DNA from: Siccirubricoccus deserti
Lineage (GTDB): Bacteria > Pseudomonadota > Alphaproteobacteria > Acetobacterales > Acetobacteraceae
Assembly (NCBI RefSeq): GCF_014283215.1
Contig: NZ_JACOMF010000003.1
Location: 248,001 to 312,000 of the forward strand
Length of the DNA stretch: 64,000 nt
Direction of reading: 5' to 3'
In this document: positions 16,926 to 27,122 of the stretch, piece after piece
Layout of the letters: every line of letters begins with the position of its first letter
Position numbering within the stretch: position 1 is the stretch's first letter
Notes under the pieces: generated by a model
Seen by the model: only the letters and a program-made list of their open reading frames with translations
Told to the model about the DNA's origin: nothing
Database searches by the model: none
Translations under genes and position numbers: made by a program

Positions 16926-18122
16926 ATGAGTCGTCGCCAGCCCGGCACCGCGGATGCCGATGCATCCGCCCCCGCCCTGATCACCACCACGGAGGCCCTG
17001 GCCGCGCTCTGCGACCGGCTCCGTACCGAACCCTTTGTCACGGTCGATACCGAGTTCATGCGGGAGCGGACCTATTGGCCCGACCTCTGCGTGGTCCAGC
17101 TCGCCGGGTCGCAGGATGTCGCGGTAGTGGATGCGCTGGCCGAGGGCCTCGACCTCGCCCCGCTCGGCGCCCTACTGGCGGACCCCGCGGTCACCAAGGT
17201 GTTCCATGCCGCCCGTCAGGACATCGAGATCTTCCTGCTGAAATTCGGCGCGGTGCCGCAGCCGCTGTTCGACACCCAGGTCGCCGCCATGGTCGCCGGC
17301 TTCGGCGACCAGGTGAGCTACGACCAGCTCTGCCGCGCCCTGGCCAATACCCAGATCGACAAGGCCCACCGCTTCAGCGACTGGTCGGCCCGGCCGCTCT
17401 CGGCCTCCCAGATCCTCTATGCCGCCGGCGACGTGACCCATCTGCGGCGCATCTATGTTGCGCTGAAGGAGCGGCTGGAGCGTGAGGGGCGGCTGGAATG
17501 GGTGGCGCAGGAGATGGCGGTGCTCAACCAGCCCGCCACCTACCGCACCGAGCCGGAGAACGCCTGGGAGAGGCTGAAGCCGCGCACCAGCAACCGCCGC
17601 TTCCTTGGCCTGCTGCGCGCCGCCGCCGCCTGGCGGGAGCGCGAGGCGCAGCGCATCAACATCCCCCGGCAGCGGCTGGTGAAGGACGAGACCCTGCTGG
17701 AGCTGGCCGCCACCGGCCCGGAAACCCCGGCCGAGCTGTCGCGCGCCCGCGGCATCTCGGAGGGCTTCGCCAAGGGCCGCAGCGGCGCCGGGCTGATCGC
17801 GGCGCTACAGGCCGCCAAGGCGCTGCCCGACAGCGAACTGCCCGAGGTGCCGAAGGACCGCGGCGGTCCTTCGCCCTCTCCGGCGCTGGTGGCACTGCTG
17901 AAGGTGCTGCTGGCCGCCAAGTCGGAGGAGCACCACGTCGCGCCGAAGCTGCTGGCCAGCAGCGACGACCTCGACCGGCTGGCCACCGAGGCCAACCCCG
18001 ACCTGCCGGCGCTGTCCGGCTGGCGGCGGACGGTATTCGGCGAGGCGGCGCTGGCGCTGAAGGCCGGACGGCTGGCGGTTGGTGTCGAGGGGCGCCGGAT
18101 CAAGCTGATCGCCGCTGGCTGA
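16926..18122 (+). CDS. rnd: Ribonuclease D
   Basis: 3'-5' exoribonuclease of 398 residues used in tRNA 3'-end maturation. The DEDD exonuclease domain is visible: motif I VTVDTEFMRERTYWP, motif II HAARQDIEIFLLKFG, and motif III around YAAGDVTHL. One or two HRDC domains follow (about residues 205-370). ATG 16926 is used; the frame is open to 16854 but that part is proline-rich noise. It is next to aspS, a common arrangement in Rhodospirillales. The stop is followed by an IS remnant. Confidence 0.93.
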   Translation: MSRRQPGTADADASAPALITTTEALAALCDRLRTEPFVTVDTEFMRERTYWPDLCVVQLAGSQDVAVVDALAEGLDLAPLGALLADPAVTKVFHAARQDIEIFLLKFGAVPQPLFDTQVAAMVAGFGDQVSYDQLCRALANTQIDKAHRFSDWSARPLSASQILYAAGDVTHLRRIYVALKERLEREGRLEWVAQEMAVLNQPATYRTEPENAWERLKPRTSNRRFLGLLRAAAAWREREAQRINIPRQRLVKDETLLELAATGPETPAELSRARGISEGFAKGRSGAGLIAALQAAKALPDSELPEVPKDRGGPSPSPALVALLKVLLAAKSEEHHVAPKLLASSDDLDRLATEANPDLPALSGWRRTVFGEAALALKAGRLAVGVEGRRIKLIAAG

Positions 18123-18182
18123 CGCCAGGGCTGTGTCACGCAGGTCGTTCCAGCCTGCGTAAACCGTTCTATCAGCCTGTTG

Positions 18183-18445
18183 GGCGAAGCCCATGGCGCT
18201 CTTGATGATGTCGAAGGTGGGTTCGACGGTCTGCTTGCGGCAGGCCTGGAGGGCTTCGGCTGTCAACGCGGCAATGTCGGCGGCCTGCTGGGCCCGCAAC
18301 GCCAGCGCCCGGCCTCGCGCGACGCTCGAAATCGTTCAGCCCCACCCGATCCACCGCTGCCACCACGACATGCGCCCGATTGTCCGCCGGAAGTCAGTCC
18401 TTCATGTCAGGCGGCAGCAGGAACGACTAGTCGCGGCTGAATGGC
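18183..18445 (-). pseudogene. Internally deleted IS1182-type transposase remnant, copy 1
   Basis: On the minus strand the first part (18373-18445) reads FSRD-stop-SFLLPPDMKD-stop-LPADNRAH, the N-terminus of an IS1182-type transposase broken by two stops. After about 70 bases a second frame gives AACRKQTVEPTFDIIKSAMGF-like sequence (18189-18300), the conserved transposase C-terminus. The catalytic middle is missing. The N-terminal 60 bases (18382-18441) match 21596-21655 at about 55 of 60 positions by eye. It occupies most of the 419-base gap between rnd and dapB; nothing else was recognised there. No terminal inverted repeats were identified. Confidence 0.7.
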
Positions 18446-18541
18446 ACAAACATTGCCGTCCCAACAGCTTGCACCATTCATCCGGCGACGAGAATCCGGC
18501 AGCCTGCTAGAGCATTCCAGCATCCCGGGGGAGATCGGCAC

Positions 18542-19282
18542 ATGGCAACCCGTATCGGCATCACCGGCATCGCCGGCCGCATGGGCCGGCTGCTGGCTGA
18601 GGAGGTGGCGGCGGCCGGTGCCGCCCTGGCCGGCGGCACAAGGCGGGGCGAGGATCCCGCTCCGCTCTTCGCCGCCAGCGATGTGGTCATCGACTTCACC
18701 CATGCCACCGCCGCCACCGCCCATGCTGCGGCTGCGGTCGCCGCCGGCAAGCCGCTGGTGCTCGGCTCCTCCGGCCTCTCGCCGGCAGAGGAGGCGGCGG
18801 TGGCCAAGGCGGCGCGGCAGGTGCCGGTGGTCTATGCGGCGAATTTCGCGCCCGGGGTGAACCTCTTCCTCGCCATCGCCGAACGCATGGCCGCCGCCCT
18901 GCCGCCGGAGCAGTACGACGCCGAAATCGTCGAGATGCACCACCGGCAGAAGGTGGACGCCCCCTCCGGCACCGCCGTCGCGCTTGGCCGGGCGGTGGCA
19001 CGCGGCCGCGGCACCACGCTGGAGGCGGCGGGGATCGAGAGCGGGCGGGACGGCCATACCGGCGCCCGCGGCACCGGCACCATCGGCTTCGCCGCGCTGC
19101 GCGGCGGCCAAGTGGTGGGCGAGCACACGCTACTTTTCGCCGCGGGCTCCGAGCATATTGCTTTGACCCACCGCAGCTTCGACCGCCGGGTCTACGCGAC
19201 CGGGGCGGTGCGGGCCGCGCTCTGGCTGCAGGGCCGTGCACCCGGGCTTTACGACATGAAACATGTGCTCGGCATGGAATGA
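18542..19282 (+). CDS. dapB: 4-hydroxy-tetrahydrodipicolinate reductase
   Basis: Enzyme of 246 residues catalysing the NAD(P)H-dependent step of lysine and diaminopimelate synthesis. The N-terminal nucleotide motif is GITGIAGRMGRLL, and the substrate-binding signature is IVEMHHRQKVDAPSGTA (about residues 129-145), containing the catalytic histidines and lysine. A short form without long insertions is normal in alphaproteobacteria. ATG 18542 follows GGGGAGATCGGCAC at suitable spacing. It lies between an IS remnant and metK. Confidence 0.95.
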   Translation: MATRIGITGIAGRMGRLLAEEVAAAGAALAGGTRRGEDPAPLFAASDVVIDFTHATAATAHAAAAVAAGKPLVLGSSGLSPAEEAAVAKAARQVPVVYAANFAPGVNLFLAIAERMAAALPPEQYDAEIVEMHHRQKVDAPSGTAVALGRAVARGRGTTLEAAGIESGRDGHTGARGTGTIGFAALRGGQVVGEHTLLFAAGSEHIALTHRSFDRRVYATGAVRAALWLQGRAPGLYDMKHVLGME

Positions 19283-19330
19283 GCCTCGCGAGGCGACCGC
19301 GGGCACCAATCCGGAGACTGAAACGCGGGG

Positions 19331-19359
19331 TTGATCCGCCGCATAAGCATGTCTTTATA
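19331..19359 (+). promoter_or_regulatory. Likely sigma-70-type promoter of metK
   Basis: TTGATC (19331-19336), a 17-base spacer, then TTTATA (19354-19359), in one of the few AT-rich stretches here. Transcription would start near 19366, giving a leader of about 100 bases before the metK ATG. Confidence 0.5.
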
Positions 19360-19377
19360 TGATCACCCTTGACCCCT

Positions 19378-19433
19378 GCCCCCCGAGCCTGCGAAACACC
19401 CCCCGCGCCATGCGGGTGCAGCCAGGCCGGGGC
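19378..19433 (+). promoter_or_regulatory. Structured metK leader RNA candidate
   Basis: The leader can fold into a nested hairpin: GCCCC with GGGGC, GCCTG (19387-19391) with CAGGC (19423-19427), and an inner CACC..CCGC / GCGGGTG stem closed by GCCAT. It ends about 35 bases before the start codon. SAM-responsive riboswitches often precede metK, but the conserved sequences of SAM-II and SAM/SAH elements were not seen. It may be a different leader or simply GC-rich DNA that folds easily. Confidence 0.3.
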
Positions 19434-19468
19434 GACCGGTTCTCCGCGACAAGAGGCCGAATCACGCC

Positions 19469-20659
<1,191 letters not shown>

Positions 20660-20697
20660 AATCCAACCCTCTCCCCGACTGGCGGGGATGGGCGTTC

Positions 20698-20730
20698 ATG
20701 GGGGTGGCTCCAGGGCCATCCCCATTTTTT
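20698..20730 (+). terminator. Rho-independent terminator of metK
   Basis: An 11-base stem (ATGGGGGTGGC with GCCATCCCCAT, one G-U pair) and a six-base loop, followed by six T residues. It lies about 40 bases after the metK stop and just before the trmB start. This is the only hairpin in the window with a clear T-run. Confidence 0.85.
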
Positions 20731-20744
20731 GTTCAGGGTACCGC

Positions 20745-21458
20745 ATGACCGCCGACCGCCCGCCCCTCGCCGAGGGCATCCCCGACCGGCTCTACGGCCG
20801 CCGCCGCGGCCATCCGCTGCGGCCGCGGCAGCAGCGTCTGCTGGACGAGACCCTGCCGCGGCTGCGGCTTTCCCCGGAAGCGGCGGCCGATCCGCGCGCC
20901 GCCTTCGGCATCCCCGTCACCGCTGTCTGGCTGGAGGTCGGCTTCGGCGGCGGCGAGCATGCGCTGGAGCATGTCCGCGCCAACCCCGGCATCGGCTACA
21001 TCGCCTCCGAGGTATTCGAGAACGGCCTCTGCTCCCTGCTCTCGCGGCTGGTGGCGGAGGGCGAGGAGGCGAGCGGGACGCTGCCGCCGAACCTCCTCCT
21101 CTGGCCGCAGGACGCAAGGCACCTGCTGGGGCTGCTGCCGGCGGGCTGCCTCGACCGGCTGATGCTGATGTTCCCCGACCCCTGGCCCAAGGCCCGGCAC
21201 GCCAAGCGCCGCTTCGTCAACCCGGCGCTGCTGCCGCTGGTGGCGCGGGCGTTGCGGCCGGGCGGCGAATGGCGCATCGCCTCGGACGACCCGACCTATC
21301 AGGGGTGGATGGCGGAGGTGCTGGCGGCGCAGACGTTGTTCACCGCGCCGCCGCCGGCCACCGCCCGGCCCGCCGGTTGGCCCGGCACCCGTTACGAGGC
21401 CAAGGCGCTGCGCGAGGGGCGGCAGCCGCTGTACTGGACCCTGGAACGGCGGGGTTAG
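20745..21458 (+). CDS. trmB: tRNA (guanine-N7-)-methyltransferase
   Basis: SAM-dependent enzyme of about 237 residues that methylates G46 of tRNA. It starts at ATG 20745 (MTADRPPLAEG); the upstream ATG at 20688 lies before the metK terminator and is rejected. Motifs: RLYGRRRGHPLRPRQQRLL at the N-terminus, LEVGFGGGEHAL (SAM binding), DRLMLMFPDPWPKARHAKRR (the family's catalytic signature) and a TRYEAKALREGRQPLYW C-terminus. A CCTTCCC/GGGAAGG hairpin at 21459-21481 directly follows the stop and may end its transcript. Confidence 0.95.
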   Translation: MTADRPPLAEGIPDRLYGRRRGHPLRPRQQRLLDETLPRLRLSPEAAADPRAAFGIPVTAVWLEVGFGGGEHALEHVRANPGIGYIASEVFENGLCSLLSRLVAEGEEASGTLPPNLLLWPQDARHLLGLLPAGCLDRLMLMFPDPWPKARHAKRRFVNPALLPLVARALRPGGEWRIASDDPTYQGWMAEVLAAQTLFTAPPPATARPAGWPGTRYEAKALREGRQPLYWTLERRG

Positions 21459-21481
21459 CCTTCCCCCAAGCCCAGGGAAGG
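21459..21481 (+). terminator. Hairpin after trmB
   Basis: CCTTCCC (21459-21465) pairs with GGGAAGG (21475-21481) right after the trmB stop codon. No T-run follows. A similar GCCTTCCC-GGGAAGGC hairpin occurs at 32443-32462, which suggests a recurrent gene-end hairpin in this genome. Confidence 0.45.
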
Positions 21482-21504
21482 AAGGCCGCAGTGGCCATCG
21501 ACCG

Positions 21505-21665
21505 CTGCACCGCGCGGGCGCTGCCGTCCGGCCTCGCGCGGACCTCGAAAGCATCCAGCTCCTCCGGTCCACCGCCACACGGCATGCGCCAGAGCGTCCG
21601 CCGGAAGCCAGTCCTTCAGGTCAGGCGGCAGCAGGAACGACAGTTCGCGGCTGAACCTGCCGGTC
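21505..21665 (-). pseudogene. IS1182-type transposase N-terminal remnant, copy 2
   Basis: The minus strand encodes RFSRELSFLLPPDLKDWLP and ADALAH, then shifts frame to continue as VDRVELDAFEVRARPDG-like sequence. This is the first about 45 residues of an IS1182-family transposase. The rest of the element is absent. It is about 92% identical over 60 bases to copy 1 at 18382-18441 and lies in the same orientation. It sits in the gap between trmB and the convergent membrane-protein gene. Confidence 0.7.
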
Positions 21666-21709
21666 CGCCCGAAGGTCGTGCTCTGGCGGCCGGGCACCGC
21701 GCCTGCGGG

Positions 21710-21741
21710 AACGGGCCGGCCAGGGTGCCGGCCGGCCCGTT
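21710..21741 (-). terminator. Hairpin after the unknown membrane protein gene
   Basis: AACGGGCCGGC (21710-21720) pairs perfectly with GCCGGCCCGTT (21731-21741) around a 10-base loop. It begins five bases beyond the stop codon of the minus-strand gene. It has no T-run and is probably an mRNA 3' end hairpin or terminator. Confidence 0.5.
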
Positions 21742-21746
21742 GGCGT

Positions 21747-23243
21747 TTACCGCACCAGTGCCGCCGGTTCCCCGAACAGCCGCGACGACAGGTTGTCGAA
21801 CAGGTTGAACAACCGGTCCACCGCATAGCCGGCCAGCAGCGCGAAGCCTGCGAGGGTCAGGGTCTCGGTGCCCTCCATGGTCTGCAACTGGCCGACGAAC
21901 AGCCCGATCACCGCCCCGGCCAGGACGCCGAGGATCACCGTCATCCGCATGCCGCCATGGTCGGAGATCGACAGCGCCTCCGCCTGCACCCGCTGGCCGA
22001 GCCGGCGGAACATCGAGGCCAGCGCGCCCAGCACGGCGTAGAGGCAGGGCAGGAGCTGGGCCAGCATGCCGCCAGTGAACACCTCCGTTCCCACCGCACG
22101 GACATAGAAGGTGGCGGTCGGCGCGACCTCCGGCGGCGGCTCGCGGAAGCCGCCGCGGGCGGGCAGGAAGCTGCAGGACGGCCGCGGCGCATTGGCCGGG
22201 GTGTCCAGCAGCGCCCGGTTGGCCCAGACACGGGCGATGCAGGCCTGCTCATAGACGATGCCGTAGACCTCGCCCGGCAGCCGCAGCAGCCCGACCACCG
22301 GGCCGATGTCGCCATACCAGCGCTGCATCGATGCCTGCAGCGCCGCGGCGCGGTAACGCAACGCCTCACCCTCGTCGCACAACCGTTGATGGTTGAAGTC
22401 GAGGAAGAAGGTGCGACCCGGCGATGGATCGCTGACCCCCATGGCGGAGCGGTCGCCGGCGCCGCCGCCGGCTACGGCCAGCAGCTGCGATGAATGGACG
22501 TTTATCTTGTAGTCGCAGTAGCGTTGAAAGCCGGGCTGGCTTTCCAGGAAGCGCTCCTCGCCCAGGTGGCGTGTACGCAGCAGCGGGATGGCCTCGTCGC
22601 TGGCCTTGCGCAGGTTGGTCTCATGCGCCGCCCATTGCGTGGCGAAGCGGTTCGCTTCCAGCACCAGGCGCTGGCCGACCAGGGTCTGGAAGGACAGCCA
22701 GATGGTCACCGCTGCCAGGCTGACCAGCATGAACTGATAGCGGTCCCGCCGGGACGCGATGCGGCGCCCGTAATACACCGCGCGATCTTCCTCCGGCCCG
22801 GTCGGGCCGGCACCGTGCACCCAGGCGATCGCCCGCCGCCAGAGCGGCTGCCGCAACCTCTGTCGCTCGGCACAATAGGATTGGGTGACGCGGATGGTCT
22901 CGACCGAGGCCGGCCAGGCGATGGCGCTGAGGAAATCCCGCGCTGCCAGCAGGAAGGCGATCTCCGTCGAATCCACCGGGAAGGTGCTGGCCAAGGTGTC
23001 CCGTACCTGGCTGCCGATGGTGGTCAGCCTCGCCAGGAAATCCGCCTTCGAGTGGGTCTCGGCGGGCGGCGCCGCCATCCGTGCCGGCGGGGTGCCGCTG
23101 GCCCGGCCGCGGGTCTCCTCGAAGCACCAGTCGAGCCGGGCGTCCGGCATCCGGCTGAGGTAGTCGAGCAGCAGGGTGCAGTCGTTCACCAGCCGCTCGA
23201 CGCCACGGCGGGAAAGGGGGTCGAAATTCGTGTCCTCGGACAT
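21747..23243 (-). CDS. Unknown four-helix membrane protein
   Basis: Protein of 498 residues that I do not recognise. From ATG 23243 (MSEDTNFDPLSRRG) it has a soluble, charged N-terminal part (about 1-168), one predicted membrane helix (170-190), a long soluble region of about 200 residues with several cysteines (243, 289, 335, 357), then three membrane helices (391-411, 434-452, 461-479) and a short tail. The loop between helices 1 and 2 would be periplasmic if the N-terminus is cytoplasmic. ATG 23330 is possible, but the extra residues look unstructured. No catalytic motif was found. It lies upstream of a hairpin and downstream of ppx on the same strand. Confidence 0.7.
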   Translation of the reverse strand: MSEDTNFDPLSRRGVERLVNDCTLLLDYLSRMPDARLDWCFEETRGRASGTPPARMAAPPAETHSKADFLARLTTIGSQVRDTLASTFPVDSTEIAFLLAARDFLSAIAWPASVETIRVTQSYCAERQRLRQPLWRRAIAWVHGAGPTGPEEDRAVYYGRRIASRRDRYQFMLVSLAAVTIWLSFQTLVGQRLVLEANRFATQWAAHETNLRKASDEAIPLLRTRHLGEERFLESQPGFQRYCDYKINVHSSQLLAVAGGGAGDRSAMGVSDPSPGRTFFLDFNHQRLCDEGEALRYRAAALQASMQRWYGDIGPVVGLLRLPGEVYGIVYEQACIARVWANRALLDTPANAPRPSCSFLPARGGFREPPPEVAPTATFYVRAVGTEVFTGGMLAQLLPCLYAVLGALASMFRRLGQRVQAEALSISDHGGMRMTVILGVLAGAVIGLFVGQLQTMEGTETLTLAGFALLAGYAVDRLFNLFDNLSSRLFGEPAALVR

Positions 23244-23363
23244 GGCGTTTGCCTGAGCGGCCCTCCTGGCATGACCCCGGTACGGCGGAGCCTCGCCGAA
23301 GAGCGGCGGAACCGATGTGCCCTTGGTCACATGTCCGTCCGGCGGCCGGTCACACCCGCGTGG

Positions 23364-24896
23364 TCAGGCCGCGGCCTCGACCATTGCTTCCAGCCCGAGC
23401 GCGGCGCCCAGCGCCTCCACCCGGCGCAGCACGCTTTCGCCGGCAAAGACGCCGCTGCCTTCGTTCATCCGCAGCACCAGCCGACCGCCGCGGCGTTCCA
23501 GCGCGGTGCCGGCCAGCAGCGCCGGAGTGCCGCCGCAGAGGGTATAGGCCAGCCGTAGCGCCGCCCCCAGCGCCTCCGCCCGGCGGATGGCCGGCACGTC
23601 CAGCAGCACCCGGGTCGGCGCCAGGAAGGGCGAGCCCGGCTCCGCCTCGTAGCGCAACGCCGCGACCAGGGCGAGGAAGGCCCGGGCGTGGTGATCGAGT
23701 CCCGCGCCATGCTGGCGAAGGACCCGCAGGAACGCCTGTTCGGCCCGGTATTCCGGGTGGTCATGGCTGCCGATGTCGGAAACCCAGCAGGCCGCTTCGC
23801 GCAGGCTCCGCGCCACCCCCTCGGGCTCGGGGAACAGCGGGTCGGTCCAGGCCAGCAGGGCCGGCGGCAGGCCGGGGTCGCGGCCCCAGTTCATCGCCAA
23901 CTCCCGCGCCGCGGCCAGCATCGGGTCGGTCTCCCGCAGCGCCGGCGGCAGCAGGGCCGCGTACCAGCCCTCCCGCAGCCCGTTGGCCGAGAACACCACC
24001 CGGCTGGCGCCGGTCGCCCGCAGCAGCCGGCGCAGCGCCACGGCGGCGAAGGGCAGGTCGCCCAGCCGCTTCTGCGGCGCCCCCACCATGCGTTCCAGCA
24101 CCCGGCGGGAGGCCGCCATGACGACGCCGGCCAGGTCCCGCGCCTCCTCCCGCCGCAGCACGTAGTGATGGACGATGGTCAGCGGATAGCCGGTCTGGGC
24201 GATGTGCATCCGCGCCAGCGCCCGCCAGGCGCCGCCGACCAGGTACAGGTCGCGGCCGCCGCCTTCGGCCAGCCAGGGGTGCCGGGCCAGCTCCTGCTCG
24301 GCGATGGCCCGCGCCCGCACCATGTCGCCGCCGGCGCGCTCGGCGAGCCGGATGGCACCGATCGGCAGCGAGGCGGCGCGGGTGACCTGCCCTGCCTCCA
24401 GCCGGACCACCTCCAGGCTGCCGCCGCCGAGGTCACCGAGGATGCCATCGGCCTGGGGGAAGCCGAGCAGCACGCCATCGGCCGACATCCGGCCCTCCTC
24501 CTGGCCGGACAGCACGCGCACCGGCACGCCGGGCATCCGCTGCTGCAGGGCGGTGACGAAGTCGGCGCCGTTGGTCGCATCCCGCACCGCCGCGGTGGCG
24601 ACCACTTCCAGCGGGTCGGCCTGCATGGCACGGGCGAGGGCGTGATAGCGGGTCAGCACGGTCAGCGCCGTGCCGATCGCCTCCTCATTCAGCTGGCCGG
24701 TGCCCTGCAGCCCGCGGCCGAGGCCGAGCACCGCCTTCTCGTTGAAGATCGCCTGCGGGTTCCGGCCACGCCCCTCGAACACCACGAGGCGGACGGAGTT
24801 GGAGCCCAGGTCGACGACGCCGCAGCGTGGAGGATGCCCAGTAGGGAACAATTCCGCTGTCCCATTCTTCCGGCCGGAGAAAACCAGCCTGGCCAA
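23364..24896 (-). CDS. ppx: Exopolyphosphatase (Ppx/GppA family)
   Basis: Enzyme of up to 510 residues that removes phosphate from the ends of polyphosphate chains. The ASKHA-fold ATPase-like motifs are visible: CGVVDLGSNSVRLVVFEG (phosphate 1), AAVRDATNGADF, and LGDLGGGSLEVV (phosphate 2). A C-terminal HD-like helical region follows. The start is uncertain: the longest form uses TTG 24896, and no ATG precedes the first motif. It lies directly downstream of ppk on the same strand, so synthesis and degradation of polyphosphate are encoded together. Confidence 0.9.
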   Translation of the reverse strand: MARLVFSGRKNGTAELFPTGHPPRCGVVDLGSNSVRLVVFEGRGRNPQAIFNEKAVLGLGRGLQGTGQLNEEAIGTALTVLTRYHALARAMQADPLEVVATAAVRDATNGADFVTALQQRMPGVPVRVLSGQEEGRMSADGVLLGFPQADGILGDLGGGSLEVVRLEAGQVTRAASLPIGAIRLAERAGGDMVRARAIAEQELARHPWLAEGGGRDLYLVGGAWRALARMHIAQTGYPLTIVHHYVLRREEARDLAGVVMAASRRVLERMVGAPQKRLGDLPFAAVALRRLLRATGASRVVFSANGLREGWYAALLPPALRETDPMLAAARELAMNWGRDPGLPPALLAWTDPLFPEPEGVARSLREAACWVSDIGSHDHPEYRAEQAFLRVLRQHGAGLDHHARAFLALVAALRYEAEPGSPFLAPTRVLLDVPAIRRAEALGAALRLAYTLCGGTPALLAGTALERRGGRLVLRMNEGSGVFAGESVLRRVEALGAALGLEAMVEAAA

Positions 24897-24914
24897 AAAA
24901 TCGGTGCCCGGGCT

Positions 24915-27113
24915 TCAGTCCTGGGCGATCCGGTCGGGCCGGGCGCGGCGCGGCGCGGCGCTGGCGCGGGCCGCCCGGTGCAACGCACTGCCACGGCCTG
25001 ATAGCGAGGGGTTGGTCATGAAATAGGCGTGCGCCGAAACCGGCTGGACACCGGCGGGCAGTCGCTTCCACGTGCCGTCGGCATGCAGCTCCCAGCTTTG
25101 CGCCGTGTCCTTCAGGTTCACCACCATGATCTGGTCGAGGATCTGCGCATGCACCGTCGGGTTCTCCACCGGCACCAGGGTCTCGACCCGCCAGTCCATG
25201 TTGCGCGCCATCCAATCGGCCGAGGAGATATAGACCCTGGCGCGCCGGCTGGGCAGGCGGTGGCCGTTGCCGAAGACGCAGATGCGCGAATGCTCGAGGA
25301 AGCGCCCGACGATCGACTTCACCCGGATATGCTCCGACAGCCCGGGCACGCCGGGCCTGAGGCAGCAGATGCCGCGGACCACGCAATCCACCCTCACCCC
25401 GGCCTGGCTCGCCCGGTACAGCGCGTCGATCAGCTGGGTGTCGACGAGGCTGTTCATCTTCAGCCAGATGCCGGCCGGCTTGCCCTCCTCGGCGAAGCGG
25501 ATCTCCTGCTCGATCAGGCCGAGCAGCGTCGGCCGGATGGTGAGCGGCGAGAAGGCGAGGCCGGCCATCTTCGCCGGTCTCGCGTAGCCGGTCATGTAGT
25601 TGAACAGCCGGGCGGCGTCGCTGGTCAGCCCTGGGTCGGCGGTGAAGAAGGACAGGTCGGTGTAGATGCGCGCGGTGATCGGATGGTAGTTGCCGGTGCC
25701 GAAATGGGCGTAGCTGCGCAGGGTGCCGCCCTCCCGCCGCACCACCAGCGACACCTTGGCGTGGGTCTTCAGCTCGACGAAGCCGAACACCACCTGCACC
25801 CCGGCGGCTTCCAGTTCCCGCGCCAGGGCGATGTTCCGCTCTTCGTCGAAGCGGGCCTTGATCTCGATGACGCCGGTGACCGATTTGCCGCCTTCCGCCG
25901 CCTCGATCAGCGCACGGGCGATCGGGCTCTCGCGGCTGGTGCGGTAGAGCGTCTGCTTGATGGCGACCACATTCGGGTCGCGTGCCGCCTGGCGGAGGAA
26001 TTGCACCACCACATCGAAGCTTTCGTACGGGTGGTGGACGACGATGTCCTTGGCGCGGATCGCGGCGAAGCAGTCGCCGCCATAGTCCAGGATGCGTTCC
26101 GGGAAGCGCGGCGTGTAGGGGGTGAAGAGCAGGTCCGGGCGGTCGTCGACGATCACCTGCTTCAGGTCGTCCATGCCGAGCAGCCCGTCGACCACGACGA
26201 TGCTGCTGCGCTCGGCGTCCAGCTCCTCGACCACGAAATCGACGATGTCGGTCGGCGTCGCGGCGGTGACCGAGAGGTGGATCGCCCGGCCGCGGCGGCG
26301 GCGCTTCAGCGCGGTCTCGTAGCTGCGGACCAGATCCTCGGCCTCTTCCTCGAACTCCACATCGGTGTCGCGGATCAGCCGGAACAGCCCCTGGTCGGCC
26401 GGGATGAAGCCCGGGAAGATGCGGCGGAGGCTGAGGGTGATCAGGTCCTCCAGCAGCACGAAGCGGATGCCGGTGGTGCCTTCCTCCGGCGGCAGGCGGA
26501 TGAAGCGCGCGATTTGCGGCGGCAGCGGCAGCAGCGCCCGCATGGTGCCGCCATCCTCCTCCCGCACCAGCTTCAGCACCATGCAGAGCGCGAGGTTCTG
26601 GATGAAGGGGAAGGGGTGGGCCGGGTCCACGGCCAGCGGCGTCAGCACCGGGAAGACCCGTTCCATGAACCACTCGGCCAGCCAGGCGTGATCCGCCTGG
26701 GTCAGCTCGCCCGGCGTGCAGACGGCGACCCCGGCCTCCCGCAGCAGCCCGGCCAGGGTCCGCCATTCCGCCTGCTGTGCCTCGATCAGCACCTGGGCGC
26801 GGGCGTAGATGGCGGCAAGCTGCTGCGCCGGGGTCCGGCCATCCGCCGCCTTGCTGGCGATGCCGGCGCGTTCCTGCCCGATCAGCCCGGCGACCCGCAC
26901 CGAATAGAATTCATCGAGGTTGGAGGCGGAGATCGCGACGAATCTCAGCCGTTCCAGCAGCGGATGCGCCGGGTTCGCCGCCTCCTCCAGCACCCGCGTA
27001 TTGAAGTCGAGCCAGGAAAGCTCGCGGTTGATGAAGCGCTCGGGCGCATCTGGCACCGAGGCGGTGGGAGCGGCCTCGGCCGGGGCCGGTGGCCTGATGT
27101 CGAGCGGGGTCAT
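24915..27113 (-). CDS. ppk: Polyphosphate kinase 1
   Basis: Enzyme of 732 residues making polyphosphate from ATP. The four expected regions are visible: the N-terminal domain ([19 protein letters not shown]), the head domain, and two C-terminal phospholipase-D-like domains. The autophosphorylated histidine is in [19 protein letters not shown], and the second domain shows [15 protein letters not shown]. The length is typical. It sits between an hda-like gene and ppx, an order common in Rhodospirillales. The final 40 residues ([16 protein letters not shown]) are basic and not part of the conserved core. Confidence 0.96.
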   Translation of the reverse strand: MTPLDIRPPAPAEAAPTASVPDAPERFINRELSWLDFNTRVLEEAANPAHPLLERLRFVAISASNLDEFYSVRVAGLIGQERAGIASKAADGRTPAQQLAAIYARAQVLIEAQQAEWRTLAGLLREAGVAVCTPGELTQADHAWLAEWFMERVFPVLTPLAVDPAHPFPFIQNLALCMVLKLVREEDGGTMRALLPLPPQIARFIRLPPEEGTTGIRFVLLEDLITLSLRRIFPGFIPADQGLFRLIRDTDVEFEEEAEDLVRSYETALKRRRRGRAIHLSVTAATPTDIVDFVVEELDAERSSIVVVDGLLGMDDLKQVIVDDRPDLLFTPYTPRFPERILDYGGDCFAAIRAKDIVVHHPYESFDVVVQFLRQAARDPNVVAIKQTLYRTSRESPIARALIEAAEGGKSVTGVIEIKARFDEERNIALARELEAAGVQVVFGFVELKTHAKVSLVVRREGGTLRSYAHFGTGNYHPITARIYTDLSFFTADPGLTSDAARLFNYMTGYARPAKMAGLAFSPLTIRPTLLGLIEQEIRFAEEGKPAGIWLKMNSLVDTQLIDALYRASQAGVRVDCVVRGICCLRPGVPGLSEHIRVKSIVGRFLEHSRICVFGNGHRLPSRRARVYISSADWMARNMDWRVETLVPVENPTVHAQILDQIMVVNLKDTAQSWELHADGTWKRLPAGVQPVSAHAYFMTNPSLSGRGSALHRAARASAAPRRARPDRIAQD

Positions 27114-27122
27114 GCCCCCACC

